DNA of 64,000 nucleotides from JAVDCA01 sp035293985 (GTDB lineage Bacteria > Pseudomonadota > Alphaproteobacteria > Rhizobiales > Xanthobacteraceae). The translations under genes were made by a program, and so were the position numbers. Position 1 is the first letter of the stretch. Each line of letters starts with the position of its first letter. Under the pieces are notes generated by a model. The model worked only from the letters and a program-made list of their open reading frames with translations, did no database searches and had not been told where the DNA came from. The stretch covers positions 372,001-436,000 of the forward strand of contig DATGLS010000048.1 of the NCBI GenBank assembly GCA_035293985.1, given 5' to 3'. This document shows positions 49,822 through 58,019 of this stretch, in pieces.

Positions 49822-52293
49822 GTGACCACGGGACACTGCACGACGCGGCTCTTGCGTCGACTGACCGCCATGGCCGCCGTCATGGCGGTGATGACTCTTG
49901 CGCCGCTCGCGGCCGCCGCCGCGGAAACGAAGCCGGACGACAAGTCGGCCACCAAATCCGACACCAAGAACGCCAATAAGGACGTCAAGAAAGACGACAA
50001 GAAGGACGTGAAGAAAGACCCCAAGAGGGACGCGAAGAAGGATCCCAAGAAAGACGTCAAGCAAGAGGCCCAGAAAGATCCGAAGAAAGATCCGAAGAAA
50101 GATACCAAGCACGACGTCAAGACGAGCGTCGAGCGCGAGGCGAAGAAGCCGCACACCGACAAGAAGGTCACCAAGCTCACCTCCGCCCCTGCCGAACATC
50201 CCAAGGTGCCCGCGCCGCACGCACGCCCGACCGTCAAGCTCGCGACCCGCAGCCTCACATTGCCGGTGCGCCAGACGTCCGCCGCCGCTCACGTCGAGCA
50301 GCCGTCCTCCCTGGTCATCCACGCGGCGCCGATATCGGTCGGGATTCCGCTCGCCGAGGCGAGCACCGCGACGACGCCGCGCGCCGATGTCGACGCCGTC
50401 AAGCAGGCGATCGGGCTGGTTCGCGCCGGCAAGATCGACGCAGCGACCGCAGTCGAGCGCGAGATCACGGATCCGCTCGCCCGCAAGCTCGTCGAATGGG
50501 TGATCCTGCGCAGCGACGACAACGAGGTCGATTTCACCCGCTACAACGCCTTCATCACCGCCAATCCGGGCTGGCCGAGCCTCGTGATGTTCCGCCGCCG
50601 CGCCGAGGCGATGCTGTGGCAGGAACGTGCGCCGTCCGCGACCGTGCGCGCCTATTTCGCCAATTCGCGGCCGCTCAGCGCCAAGGGCCGCTTCGCGCTC
50701 GCGCGCGCGCTGCTCAACGATGGCGACCGCGCCGGCGCCCAGGCGCTCGCGCGCGAAGCGTGGCGCACGGACGACTTCTCGGAGGAGATCGAGGGACAGG
50801 CCCGTGACATCTTCGGCGATCTGCTCACCCGCGCCGATGACAAGGCGCGCATGAACCGCAGCCTTTATCAGCGCGAGACGGCCGATGCCGGACTGCGCGC
50901 CGCGCGGCGGCTCGGCGGCGATCAGCCGGCGATCGCCAAGGCGCTCATCTCCGTGATGGCCAATGCGAGCAATGCCAAGGCGCAGCTCGATGCCGTGCCG
51001 AGCGAAGCGCGGCATGACGCCGGCTACATCTTCGCCCGCATCCGCTGGCTGCGCCAGCACGACAAGATCGCCGAGGCCGGCGCGATCATGCTGAGCGCGC
51101 CACGCGAGGCCGCCGAGCTCGGCGACACCGACGAGTGGTGGATCGAGCGGCGCCTCGTCGCCCGCAAGCTCCTCGACATCGGCGATGCCAAGACCGCCTA
51201 CGCGGTCGTGCGTGACGCCGCCGTGCCAGCGAAGGAGAACTACCGCGCCGATCGCGAGTTCACGGCCGGATGGATCGCGCTACGCTTCCTCAACGAGCCG
51301 GCGCTGGCGAGCCGGCACTTCGCCCGCGTCGCCGAGGGAAACGCCAATCCGATCACGATCTCGCGCGCCGGCTACTGGCTCGGGCGCGCCGCCGAGGCCG
51401 AGAACAAGCCGCAGGAGGCGCGTGCCGATTACGAGATCGCGGCGCGCTATTCCACCGCCTATTACGGCCAGCTGGCGCGCGCCCGCCTCGGTCGCGGCGA
51501 GCTCGACTTTGCGCTGCCGCCAAGACCGAGCGCGGAACGGCGTGAGGCGCTGGCGCGGCTCGAGGTCGTGCGCGCGGTCGAGCTCCTCTACGCGGTCGAC
51601 GAGCGCGGGCTGGTCCCGCCGATGGTCGCCGACCTCGCCGACAAGTCGACCGACCAGGCCGGCCTCGCGATGCTCGCCGAGGTCGCCGAAAAGCACGGCG
51701 ACGCCCGTTCGGTCCTGCTGATCGGCAAGATCGCGCTCGGCCGCGGTTTTCCGTTCGATGCGTTCGCGTTTCCGGTCGGCGGGCTGCCGCACTACAGCGC
51801 GATCGGCCCGAACGTTGAGCCGGCGGTGGTCTATTCCATCGCCCGCCAGGAGAGCGCGTTCAATCCGAATACCGTCTCGAGCGCGAAGGCGCTCGGCCTG
51901 ATGCAGGTCACGCCGGATGCCGGACGTTACATCGCCAAGAAGTTCGGCGTCGCCTTCGACCAGCACCGCCTGCTGCACGACAACGTCTACAACATGCAGA
52001 TGGGCGCGGCCGAGCTCGGCGATGACATCGCGCGCTACCGCGGCTCCTACATCCTCGCCTTCGCGGGCTACAACGCCGGCGCCGGCCGGGTGAAGGAATG
52101 GATCGAGCGCTACGGCGATCCGCGTGATCCGCGCGTCGATCCGATCGATTGGGTCGAGCGCATCCCATTCTCGGAGACGCGCAATTACGTCGAGCGGGTG
52201 CTCGAGAACCTGCAGGTCTATCGCGCCCAGTTCGCCGGCAGTGCGCGGCTGGCGATCGAAGCGGACCTGCACCGCGGAACGCCGGCGGACTGA
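49822..52293 (+). CDS. Soluble lytic murein transglycosylase with Lys/Asp-rich N-terminal region
   Basis: An 823-residue periplasmic protein starting at GTG 49822. After a signal peptide (1-34, ending LAAAAAE), residues about 38-115 are an extraordinary Lys/Asp-rich tandem repeat based on KKDxKKDPKKD, followed by an Ala/Pro/Thr linker. From about 195 the superhelical Slt U-domain begins, with SLT catalytic domain at 660-800: catalytic Glu677 in ARQESAFNPNTVSSAKALGLMQV and AGYNAGAGRVKEW. It cleaves peptidoglycan glycan strands to 1,6-anhydro ends. Conserved neighbour of dapA. Confidence 0.92.
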   Translation: MTTGHCTTRLLRRLTAMAAVMAVMTLAPLAAAAAETKPDDKSATKSDTKNANKDVKKDDKKDVKKDPKRDAKKDPKKDVKQEAQKDPKKDPKKDTKHDVKTSVEREAKKPHTDKKVTKLTSAPAEHPKVPAPHARPTVKLATRSLTLPVRQTSAAAHVEQPSSLVIHAAPISVGIPLAEASTATTPRADVDAVKQAIGLVRAGKIDAATAVEREITDPLARKLVEWVILRSDDNEVDFTRYNAFITANPGWPSLVMFRRRAEAMLWQERAPSATVRAYFANSRPLSAKGRFALARALLNDGDRAGAQALAREAWRTDDFSEEIEGQARDIFGDLLTRADDKARMNRSLYQRETADAGLRAARRLGGDQPAIAKALISVMANASNAKAQLDAVPSEARHDAGYIFARIRWLRQHDKIAEAGAIMLSAPREAAELGDTDEWWIERRLVARKLLDIGDAKTAYAVVRDAAVPAKENYRADREFTAGWIALRFLNEPALASRHFARVAEGNANPITISRAGYWLGRAAEAENKPQEARADYEIAARYSTAYYGQLARARLGRGELDFALPPRPSAERREALARLEVVRAVELLYAVDERGLVPPMVADLADKSTDQAGLAMLAEVAEKHGDARSVLLIGKIALGRGFPFDAFAFPVGGLPHYSAIGPNVEPAVVYSIARQESAFNPNTVSSAKALGLMQVTPDAGRYIAKKFGVAFDQHRLLHDNVYNMQMGAAELGDDIARYRGSYILAFAGYNAGAGRVKEWIERYGDPRDPRVDPIDWVERIPFSETRNYVERVLENLQVYRAQFAGSARLAIEADLHRGTPAD

Positions 52294-52322
52294 GTGATGC
52301 CGGTCTGCCCGGCATCGATCGC

Positions 52323-53225
52323 ATGCGCAGGGACATGGCCGCCATCGCCGACCACTTCGTGACCGCGCCCGATGGCCTTCGCCTGCATGTGCGCGAGTGG
52401 GGCGAGCGCACGGCGAGCGGCCTGCCGGTCGTGTGCCTGCCGGGGCTCTCCCGCACGGCGGAGGATTTCGAGACGCTGGGCGCGGCGCTCGCAAGCGACG
52501 CCAACCGTCCGCGGCGGGTGCTCGCGCTCGACTATCGCGGCCGCGGGCGGTCCGACCATGATTCGGATCCGGCGCACTATTCGGTCGCGGTCGAGCTCGA
52601 TGATGTGCTCGCCGTGCTCACGGCGCGCGCCGTTCCATCGGCCGTGATCATCGGGACCTCGCGCGGCGGGCTCATCACGATGATGCTCGGCGCAGTCCGC
52701 CCGAGCGTGATCGCGGGCGTGGTGCTCAACGACATCGGTCCGGTGATCGAGCCGCAGGGCCTTGTGCGGATCAAGAGCTATGTCGGCAAGCTGCCGCAGC
52801 CGCGCGATGTCGCCGAAGGCGCGGAAATTCTGCGCCGCACGTCCGGCGGCCGGTTTCCTGGCCTTGGTGAGGCCGACTGGCGCGCGGCGGCGCGCCGGAC
52901 CTGGCACGAGCAGGACGGCCGCCTCGTTCTCGCCTACGATCCGCAGCTCGCGCGCACACTCGCGACCTTCGATCCCGACCAGCCGCTGCCGGCGCTGTGG
53001 CCGCAGTTCGACGCCCTCGCCCACGTGCCGATGATGGTGATTCGCGGCGCCAACTCCGACATCCTGTCGGCGGGAACGGTTGCGGCCATGCGCGCACGCC
53101 GGCACGAGATGACGATCCTCGAGGTACCCGACCAGGGACACGCGCCATTGCTGGCCGAGCCGGAGACGATTGCAAGCATCGCAGCCTTCATCGGCGAATG
53201 CGAGCGCCAGCGGGGTCTCGGCTGA
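52323..53225 (+). CDS. Alpha/beta-hydrolase fold protein
   Basis: A 300-residue hydrolase. The N-terminal strand and oxyanion region are VVCLPGLSRTAEDF and LALDYRGRGRSDHD, and the nucleophile elbow is IIGTSRGGLITM (Ser). The acid is likely in RGANSDILS, and the catalytic His in DQGHAPLL. No substrate can be read; the fold includes esterases, dehalogenases and C-C hydrolases. Start at ATG 52323 or 52335. It follows the transglycosylase by 29 bp, so may be co-transcribed. Confidence 0.85.
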   Translation: MRRDMAAIADHFVTAPDGLRLHVREWGERTASGLPVVCLPGLSRTAEDFETLGAALASDANRPRRVLALDYRGRGRSDHDSDPAHYSVAVELDDVLAVLTARAVPSAVIIGTSRGGLITMMLGAVRPSVIAGVVLNDIGPVIEPQGLVRIKSYVGKLPQPRDVAEGAEILRRTSGGRFPGLGEADWRAAARRTWHEQDGRLVLAYDPQLARTLATFDPDQPLPALWPQFDALAHVPMMVIRGANSDILSAGTVAAMRARRHEMTILEVPDQGHAPLLAEPETIASIAAFIGECERQRGLG

Positions 53226-53262
53226 CACCGGGCGACCGGCGGTCCCTTCGCCGGGACATGTG

Positions 53263-55869
53263 TCAGCGCTTTTGCACCGCGAACTGGTACATCGCGGCGA
53301 ACACGCCCGGATGATCGACCTCGAAGCGCTGCCAGCGTTCGAGATCGAGCCCCGCCGGATCGTCCGGGTGCCGCTCGACATAGGCCGACAGCACGCGGCG
53401 ATCGATCTCGAAGCCGAGGAATTGCAGCCCCTGGTCGGCCAGGAATGTCGCGATCTCCGGCAGCGTGTGCTGGTGCTCCTGGACGTGAAACAGGAGGTCG
53501 CGGCATCCACTCAGCGAATAGAAGTCGCCCGATTGGACCACCGACCGTCCCGGCGTCTGCGGCGGGAGCGCCAAGAGATCCTGGCGGCAGCGTCGGATAT
53601 CGGAAGCGTGCGGCTGGTATCCGCGCTCGGCGATGAAGGCACGCGCCGCATTGATCTCGGCGCGGCCGAGACTGCTGTAAAGGCCGACCGACATGACCCC
53701 GCCGGGCCTGAGCCGTCCGAGCAGCACGCGCCAGCCGGCGAACGGATCGGCCATATGGTGCAGGACCCCGCTCGCCTCGATCAGGTCGAACGAGCCGTCC
53801 CATGAACCGTCCAATGAGCCGTTCAATGGCCTGTTCATGGCGCCGAGCCGCAGGATATCGGCCTGCGCGTAATCGATCGCGAGCCCGAGCTCGCGCGTCT
53901 TGCGCGCCGCATAGGCGAGGCTCGCGCGGCTGAGGTCGATCGCCAGCATGCGCGCGCCACGGATCCGTCGTGCGATGTCGATCGCGTGCGCTCCGGTGCC
54001 GCAGCCCGCGATCAGGACGTCGGCCCCGTTGGTGGCCTCCATCGCGCCCAATGGAGCGAACGGCGCGAGGGGAAATTTCATCCGCAGATGCTCGGCGAGC
54101 GAGAAGGCGCGCACCGCCGGCGGCGGCGCGACCCAACGCGGGTAAGGATTTGCCTCGTACTGCTCGCGCACTTTTTGCGATACGGCATCATCGATCGTCG
54201 TCAGCGTCGGGAGGGTGGCGCGGATCGCCTGCTCGGCGGCAGGCTCGCGCACCTGTTGGGTCAGCAGCTCGTCGATCGCGGCGGGCCATGTGCGTGCCAG
54301 CAGGCGGGCCGCCGAGGGGATCGCGTGAAGCGCGCGATAGCAGGCGAACGCCACGATCAGGGGCGGTGCGATCGCGCGCTGTGCCGCCAGCGCCGCCTCG
54401 AGCTCGGCCGCCAGGCGCTCGACGGTCTCCCGCTCGGCCGCACTGTCGGCGAACACGTATTCATTGATGAAGCATTGGCGCGCGAGGTCGCAGGCGAGGT
54501 CAAGCACCGGCGCGGCGATCTCCGCAGGTCGGGCGGTCGCCGCCGCGAGCAGCGCGCGCCGCAGCGCGGTGAGGAGCTGCTCGATATACGGGTCGCAGAC
54601 GCGCGCGGCGGCCAGCAGGCTGCGCAGCAGGCCGTCGTCCGCGAGGGCGGCGAAAGCCGAAAGATCCGACGTACCCTGCGCGGCTGCCGCACCCAGCAGC
54701 GACGCGACAGCCGGACTGCGGCGGATCAGCCGCACACTGACGCGCTCGAGCTCGCCCGCCGACGCCCAGCCCTCGCGCAACGCGCGGACGATCGCGTCGC
54801 GGTAGCGCTCGGCTGGCTCGCCGTCCGGCAGCGCGCCCGCATAGAGCGCGAACAGATGCCTGGCGTCGGGCGTCTCACGGACGGCGAGCGCGCGCGCCGC
54901 CACCGCGACGGCGCGCTCGACCTCGCCGCCGGCATGGAGCTGGCGCGCGAGGTTGAGATAGGCGTCGACATAATGCGGATCGAGTGCGATCGCCCGCTCC
55001 AGATGGGCGACCCCTTGCGCGATCCTGTGGGCGATCGCCTGGGCAGTGGCGTCGCCGGCTTGTCCGGCGCGAAACAGCGCGAGGCCAAGATTGTTGTGCG
55101 CCTCGGCGAAGTCGGGCCGCACCCGCAGGGCCTCGCGACAGTGCGACAGCCCCTCCTCGGCGGCGCCGCGCGCCAGCAGGATAGTCGCGAGATTGTTGTG
55201 CGCGTCGGCGAGGTCGGGCCGCAGCGCAAGCGCGCGGCGATACGCGGCCTCGGCCTCGGCGAGCCGATCGCCGCCGCGCAGGACGTTGCCGAGATTGTTG
55301 TGCGCCTCGGCAAGATCAGGTTTGAGCGCGATCGCGTCACGGTAGCGCGCGGCGGCGGCGGCAAGGTCGCCCGCGCGGGCGAGCAGGTTGGCGGCGTTGT
55401 AATGGGCGGCCGCGGAAGACTTGTCGAGCGCGAGCACACGGTCGTAGGAGGCGAGCGCGCCGGCGGTGTCGCCGACGGAGGCCAGCGCATTGCCGAGGTT
55501 CATGTGCGCTTGCGTATAGTCCGGCTTGAGCGCGATGGCGTGACGATATTCGCCGACCGCCTCCTCGATCCGGCCGGCTTCGTGCCAGGCGGCGGCGAGG
55601 TTGTAGCGCAGCTCCGGATTGCGCGGATCGAGCGCGGCCGCGCGGCCGATGAGATCGGCCGCGGCCGCGAAGCGCCCGGTCTGCGCCGACAGGACGCCCA
55701 GATAGTAGAGTGTGCGGCCATGGCGGGGATCGATCGCGAGCACGCCGCGATAGCCGGCTTCCGCCTGGACGAGCTCTCCGGCCTGATGGTGGCGCACTGC
55801 CGCGGCGAAGAGAGACGCGAGCTCGCCCCCGCCCTGCCGGCCAGCCGCACGCCGTTCCTTGCGATTCAT
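53263..55869 (-). CDS. TPR protein fused to a SAM-dependent methyltransferase
   Basis: An 868-residue protein. Residues 1-340 hold about nine TPR units with strongly similar cores (ALKPDLAEAHNNLGNVL, LRPDLADAHNNLATILLA), a middle helical region (350-600) includes KVREQYEANPYPRW, and a class I methyltransferase begins near 617 with DVLIAGCGTGAHAIDIARR (SAM site), LEASGVLHHM and LRPGGVMSVGLYS. Residues 683-693 carry a short repeat NGSLDGSWDGS within the SAM domain. The start at ATG 55869 gives MNRKERRAAGRQG; the longer frame overlaps the porin terminator. It may methylate sugars or proteins bound by the TPR part; substrate unknown. Confidence 0.88.
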   Translation of the reverse strand: MNRKERRAAGRQGGGELASLFAAAVRHHQAGELVQAEAGYRGVLAIDPRHGRTLYYLGVLSAQTGRFAAAADLIGRAAALDPRNPELRYNLAAAWHEAGRIEEAVGEYRHAIALKPDYTQAHMNLGNALASVGDTAGALASYDRVLALDKSSAAAHYNAANLLARAGDLAAAAARYRDAIALKPDLAEAHNNLGNVLRGGDRLAEAEAAYRRALALRPDLADAHNNLATILLARGAAEEGLSHCREALRVRPDFAEAHNNLGLALFRAGQAGDATAQAIAHRIAQGVAHLERAIALDPHYVDAYLNLARQLHAGGEVERAVAVAARALAVRETPDARHLFALYAGALPDGEPAERYRDAIVRALREGWASAGELERVSVRLIRRSPAVASLLGAAAAQGTSDLSAFAALADDGLLRSLLAAARVCDPYIEQLLTALRRALLAAATARPAEIAAPVLDLACDLARQCFINEYVFADSAAERETVERLAAELEAALAAQRAIAPPLIVAFACYRALHAIPSAARLLARTWPAAIDELLTQQVREPAAEQAIRATLPTLTTIDDAVSQKVREQYEANPYPRWVAPPPAVRAFSLAEHLRMKFPLAPFAPLGAMEATNGADVLIAGCGTGAHAIDIARRIRGARMLAIDLSRASLAYAARKTRELGLAIDYAQADILRLGAMNRPLNGSLDGSWDGSFDLIEASGVLHHMADPFAGWRVLLGRLRPGGVMSVGLYSSLGRAEINAARAFIAERGYQPHASDIRRCRQDLLALPPQTPGRSVVQSGDFYSLSGCRDLLFHVQEHQHTLPEIATFLADQGLQFLGFEIDRRVLSAYVERHPDDPAGLDLERWQRFEVDHPGVFAAMYQFAVQKR

Positions 55870-55904
55870 CGCAATTCGCGTAGCTGAAATATGAGCAAAG
55901 AAAA

Positions 55905-55935
55905 ACCCCCGGCGGATGACCGCCGGGGGCTGTCG
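55905..55935 (-). terminator. Rho-independent terminator of the porin gene
   Basis: On the minus strand CCCCCGGCGG-TCAT-CCGCCGGGGG is followed by TTTTTC. It lies about 20 bp after the porin stop, so the TPR-methyltransferase gene needs its own promoter. Confidence 0.92.
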
Positions 55936-55955
55936 AAAACGACCAGCCGTGAGGA

Positions 55956-57488
55956 TTACGGCAGGAAGTTTCTCTGGATGCGGAAGTAGACGCTGAGCAC
56001 GTCCTGGTCCGAGATCGTGTAGATGCCGCCCGGACGCGCGCCGTTCGCCGCGAGGGTCGCGGTGCCGGCGAACGCCGTGTTCAGGTGGTCCCACACGACG
56101 TCGACGCCGATGTCGAGATCCGGATGCGGATTCCACTGCGTGCGGCTGCCGAGCTCCCACCAGCTGAAGTTCGGCGAGCAGTTCGACACGCCAGTCAGCG
56201 CAACACCGGCCGGAGCCGCGACCGCGCCGCCGACACCGGCAGCGCCGCAGATGATCGCCGTGGCACCGCCGCCGTAGTCGACTTCCTCGTACCCGCCGTG
56301 GACCGAGGTGCGCCACTTCGGATTCCAGAAGTGCTGGAAGAAGCCGTTCACGCCCCATACCGTGGTCTTCTGGACTCCGGTGCCGGTAGCGAAGATGCCA
56401 TCCGATACCCAGCCGAGGCCGACGTTGTTGCCCGAGCTGTAGACCTCGTACGCACCGAGCGCACGCGTTGCATAGCCCGCCGCGCCGACCGTGTAGACGG
56501 CCTGCATGCCGAACTGATCGCCCTTCATGCCGAGGACGTCGTTCAACGTGAAGCCGCCGGTCACCGCCCAGCCATACTCATCGCCGGGATGGCCGAGGTT
56601 TTGGCAGAACGCGTTGGCGCCGCACGCATCGCCCACAGCCGCCGTGTAGTAGCCGCCGCTCGCGTCATGCACCGCCGCCGACACCTGGGCATAGCCCCAA
56701 GCCTGATCGACGCGCAGCGCGCCAACCACGTCCGGGAACTTCCAGCCTTCGTTGTCGAACGACTCCGTGCCGAGGCCCCACTGGCCAGCCAACGACATGT
56801 TGTTGACCAGATGGCCACGCGCGGAACTCTGACCTTGGTTGTTGCCCTGCGACGAGGACCCGCCGTCCTCGAGCGACAGCGTCGCCGAGAAGCCGTTGCC
56901 GAACTGCGCCGTATAGGCGATGCCCCACAGACCGAGTGCGCCGGTGTCGCCGGAGACGCGGGTGTTGAGATACGCGTACGGGGCCATCGAGTTGATGTCG
57001 AAGTACGACCGGATGCGGCCCGCCGTCAGACCGGCGAACTGGATGAAGCCGCGGTCGAAGTAGACGACATCATTGGTGGGCGCCGAGCCGTTGTTGGCGC
57101 TCGCCTGGAAGCCGCCTTCGAAGTAGGACCGCAACGTGCCGTACTCCGTCTGCGTGCGCAGGTCGACCGAGAGGCCGGCACGCGTGCGCATCGAGAGCTG
57201 GCTGGTGTCGGTGCGGTCGAAGCGGCCCGCGCCCGTATCGCCGCCCGCGCCGAGTCCGATCGGGACGCCGCCGTTGCCGGCGTTGTACTCGACCTGCTCA
57301 CGGATATACGAGCCGATCTTCAAGCACGTGTCCGTTCCCGGCACGTACCAGAACCCGGCCCCATACAGGCTGCAGACCCTCACGTATTCGACCGGCTTGG
57401 CCTTTACGGGAAGATCGGCGGCCTGCGCCCCCGCTACAGCGACGATACCGGCCGCTGAGCCGAGAAGAAGGCCTTTCACCATCTTCAT
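55956..57488 (-). CDS. Major outer-membrane porin (alphaproteobacterial Porin_2 type)
   Basis: A 510-residue porin. The signal peptide (1-23) ends GAQAADLPVKAKP, the typical start of rhizobial porins, followed by VRVCSLYGAGFWYVPGTDTCLKIGSYIREQVEYN, the family N-terminal signature with two Cys. Strands continue to the C-terminal YFRIQRNFLP. Long Asn/Gly/Ser-rich loops (SSSQGNNQGQSS) lie between strands. It should be a trimeric general porin. It sits alone between a terminator and a 531-bp upstream region. Confidence 0.93.
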   Translation of the reverse strand: MKMVKGLLLGSAAGIVAVAGAQAADLPVKAKPVEYVRVCSLYGAGFWYVPGTDTCLKIGSYIREQVEYNAGNGGVPIGLGAGGDTGAGRFDRTDTSQLSMRTRAGLSVDLRTQTEYGTLRSYFEGGFQASANNGSAPTNDVVYFDRGFIQFAGLTAGRIRSYFDINSMAPYAYLNTRVSGDTGALGLWGIAYTAQFGNGFSATLSLEDGGSSSQGNNQGQSSARGHLVNNMSLAGQWGLGTESFDNEGWKFPDVVGALRVDQAWGYAQVSAAVHDASGGYYTAAVGDACGANAFCQNLGHPGDEYGWAVTGGFTLNDVLGMKGDQFGMQAVYTVGAAGYATRALGAYEVYSSGNNVGLGWVSDGIFATGTGVQKTTVWGVNGFFQHFWNPKWRTSVHGGYEEVDYGGGATAIICGAAGVGGAVAAPAGVALTGVSNCSPNFSWWELGSRTQWNPHPDLDIGVDVVWDHLNTAFAGTATLAANGARPGGIYTISDQDVLSVYFRIQRNFLP

Positions 57489-58019
57489 AGTTACCTCCAG
57501 TTAGCTTTCCTCTTGGGAGGGTTCCGTGAGAGTGCGCCTGCACCCGGAAAGGTCCCCTTTGATCCCCGTGCTACCCGGCACTTCCCCTGAAGTTGCAGCG
57601 CCTGCCACGTCTTCACGTCCATGCCGAACAGGGCGACCCGGGGAATGCCCCCCTCCGTCGCACTCGACCAAATTAAATGAAGGCCCCGCACAAGCAATGA
57701 AGAAGGATCGTTCTCACAGCACCCATGGAGCGGTTTTCAGACAAGTGTTGCACAAAAATCACGCGCTTATGACGGCCGCTCGTGACCGAGCCGCTACCTC
57801 CTCACCTCGAAATTCTCCAGTTATTGCAATGTAGTAGACGTCCTCTGGTGGGCCGATGCCGCACTCCGGGGTGATAACGATCACGAAACCAACGACTTTT
57901 CCATTCGCAGCCCTGGCAGACGTGATGACCGCGCGGCGTCGCTCGATTCGGCACGCGAAGGTCGCGCACGAGGCACGTTGGCGTCGTATCGAGGCGCCGT
58001 GGGCACGCGTCGAAAATGC
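57489..58019. other. Upstream region of the porin gene
   Basis: 531 bp between the porin start and the O-GlcNAc-transferase-type gene. The 57650-57850 part is AT-richer and should hold the strong promoter and leader expected for a major porin. I see no supported gene, repeat or RNA. Confidence 0.45.

Noticed and set aside
49801..51060. A 424-codon minus-strand frame opposite the lytic transglycosylase
   Set aside because: It mirrors the Lys/Asp repeat as a hydrophobic low-complexity run (FLGIFL-like) that imitates membrane segments, but has no domain or start site.
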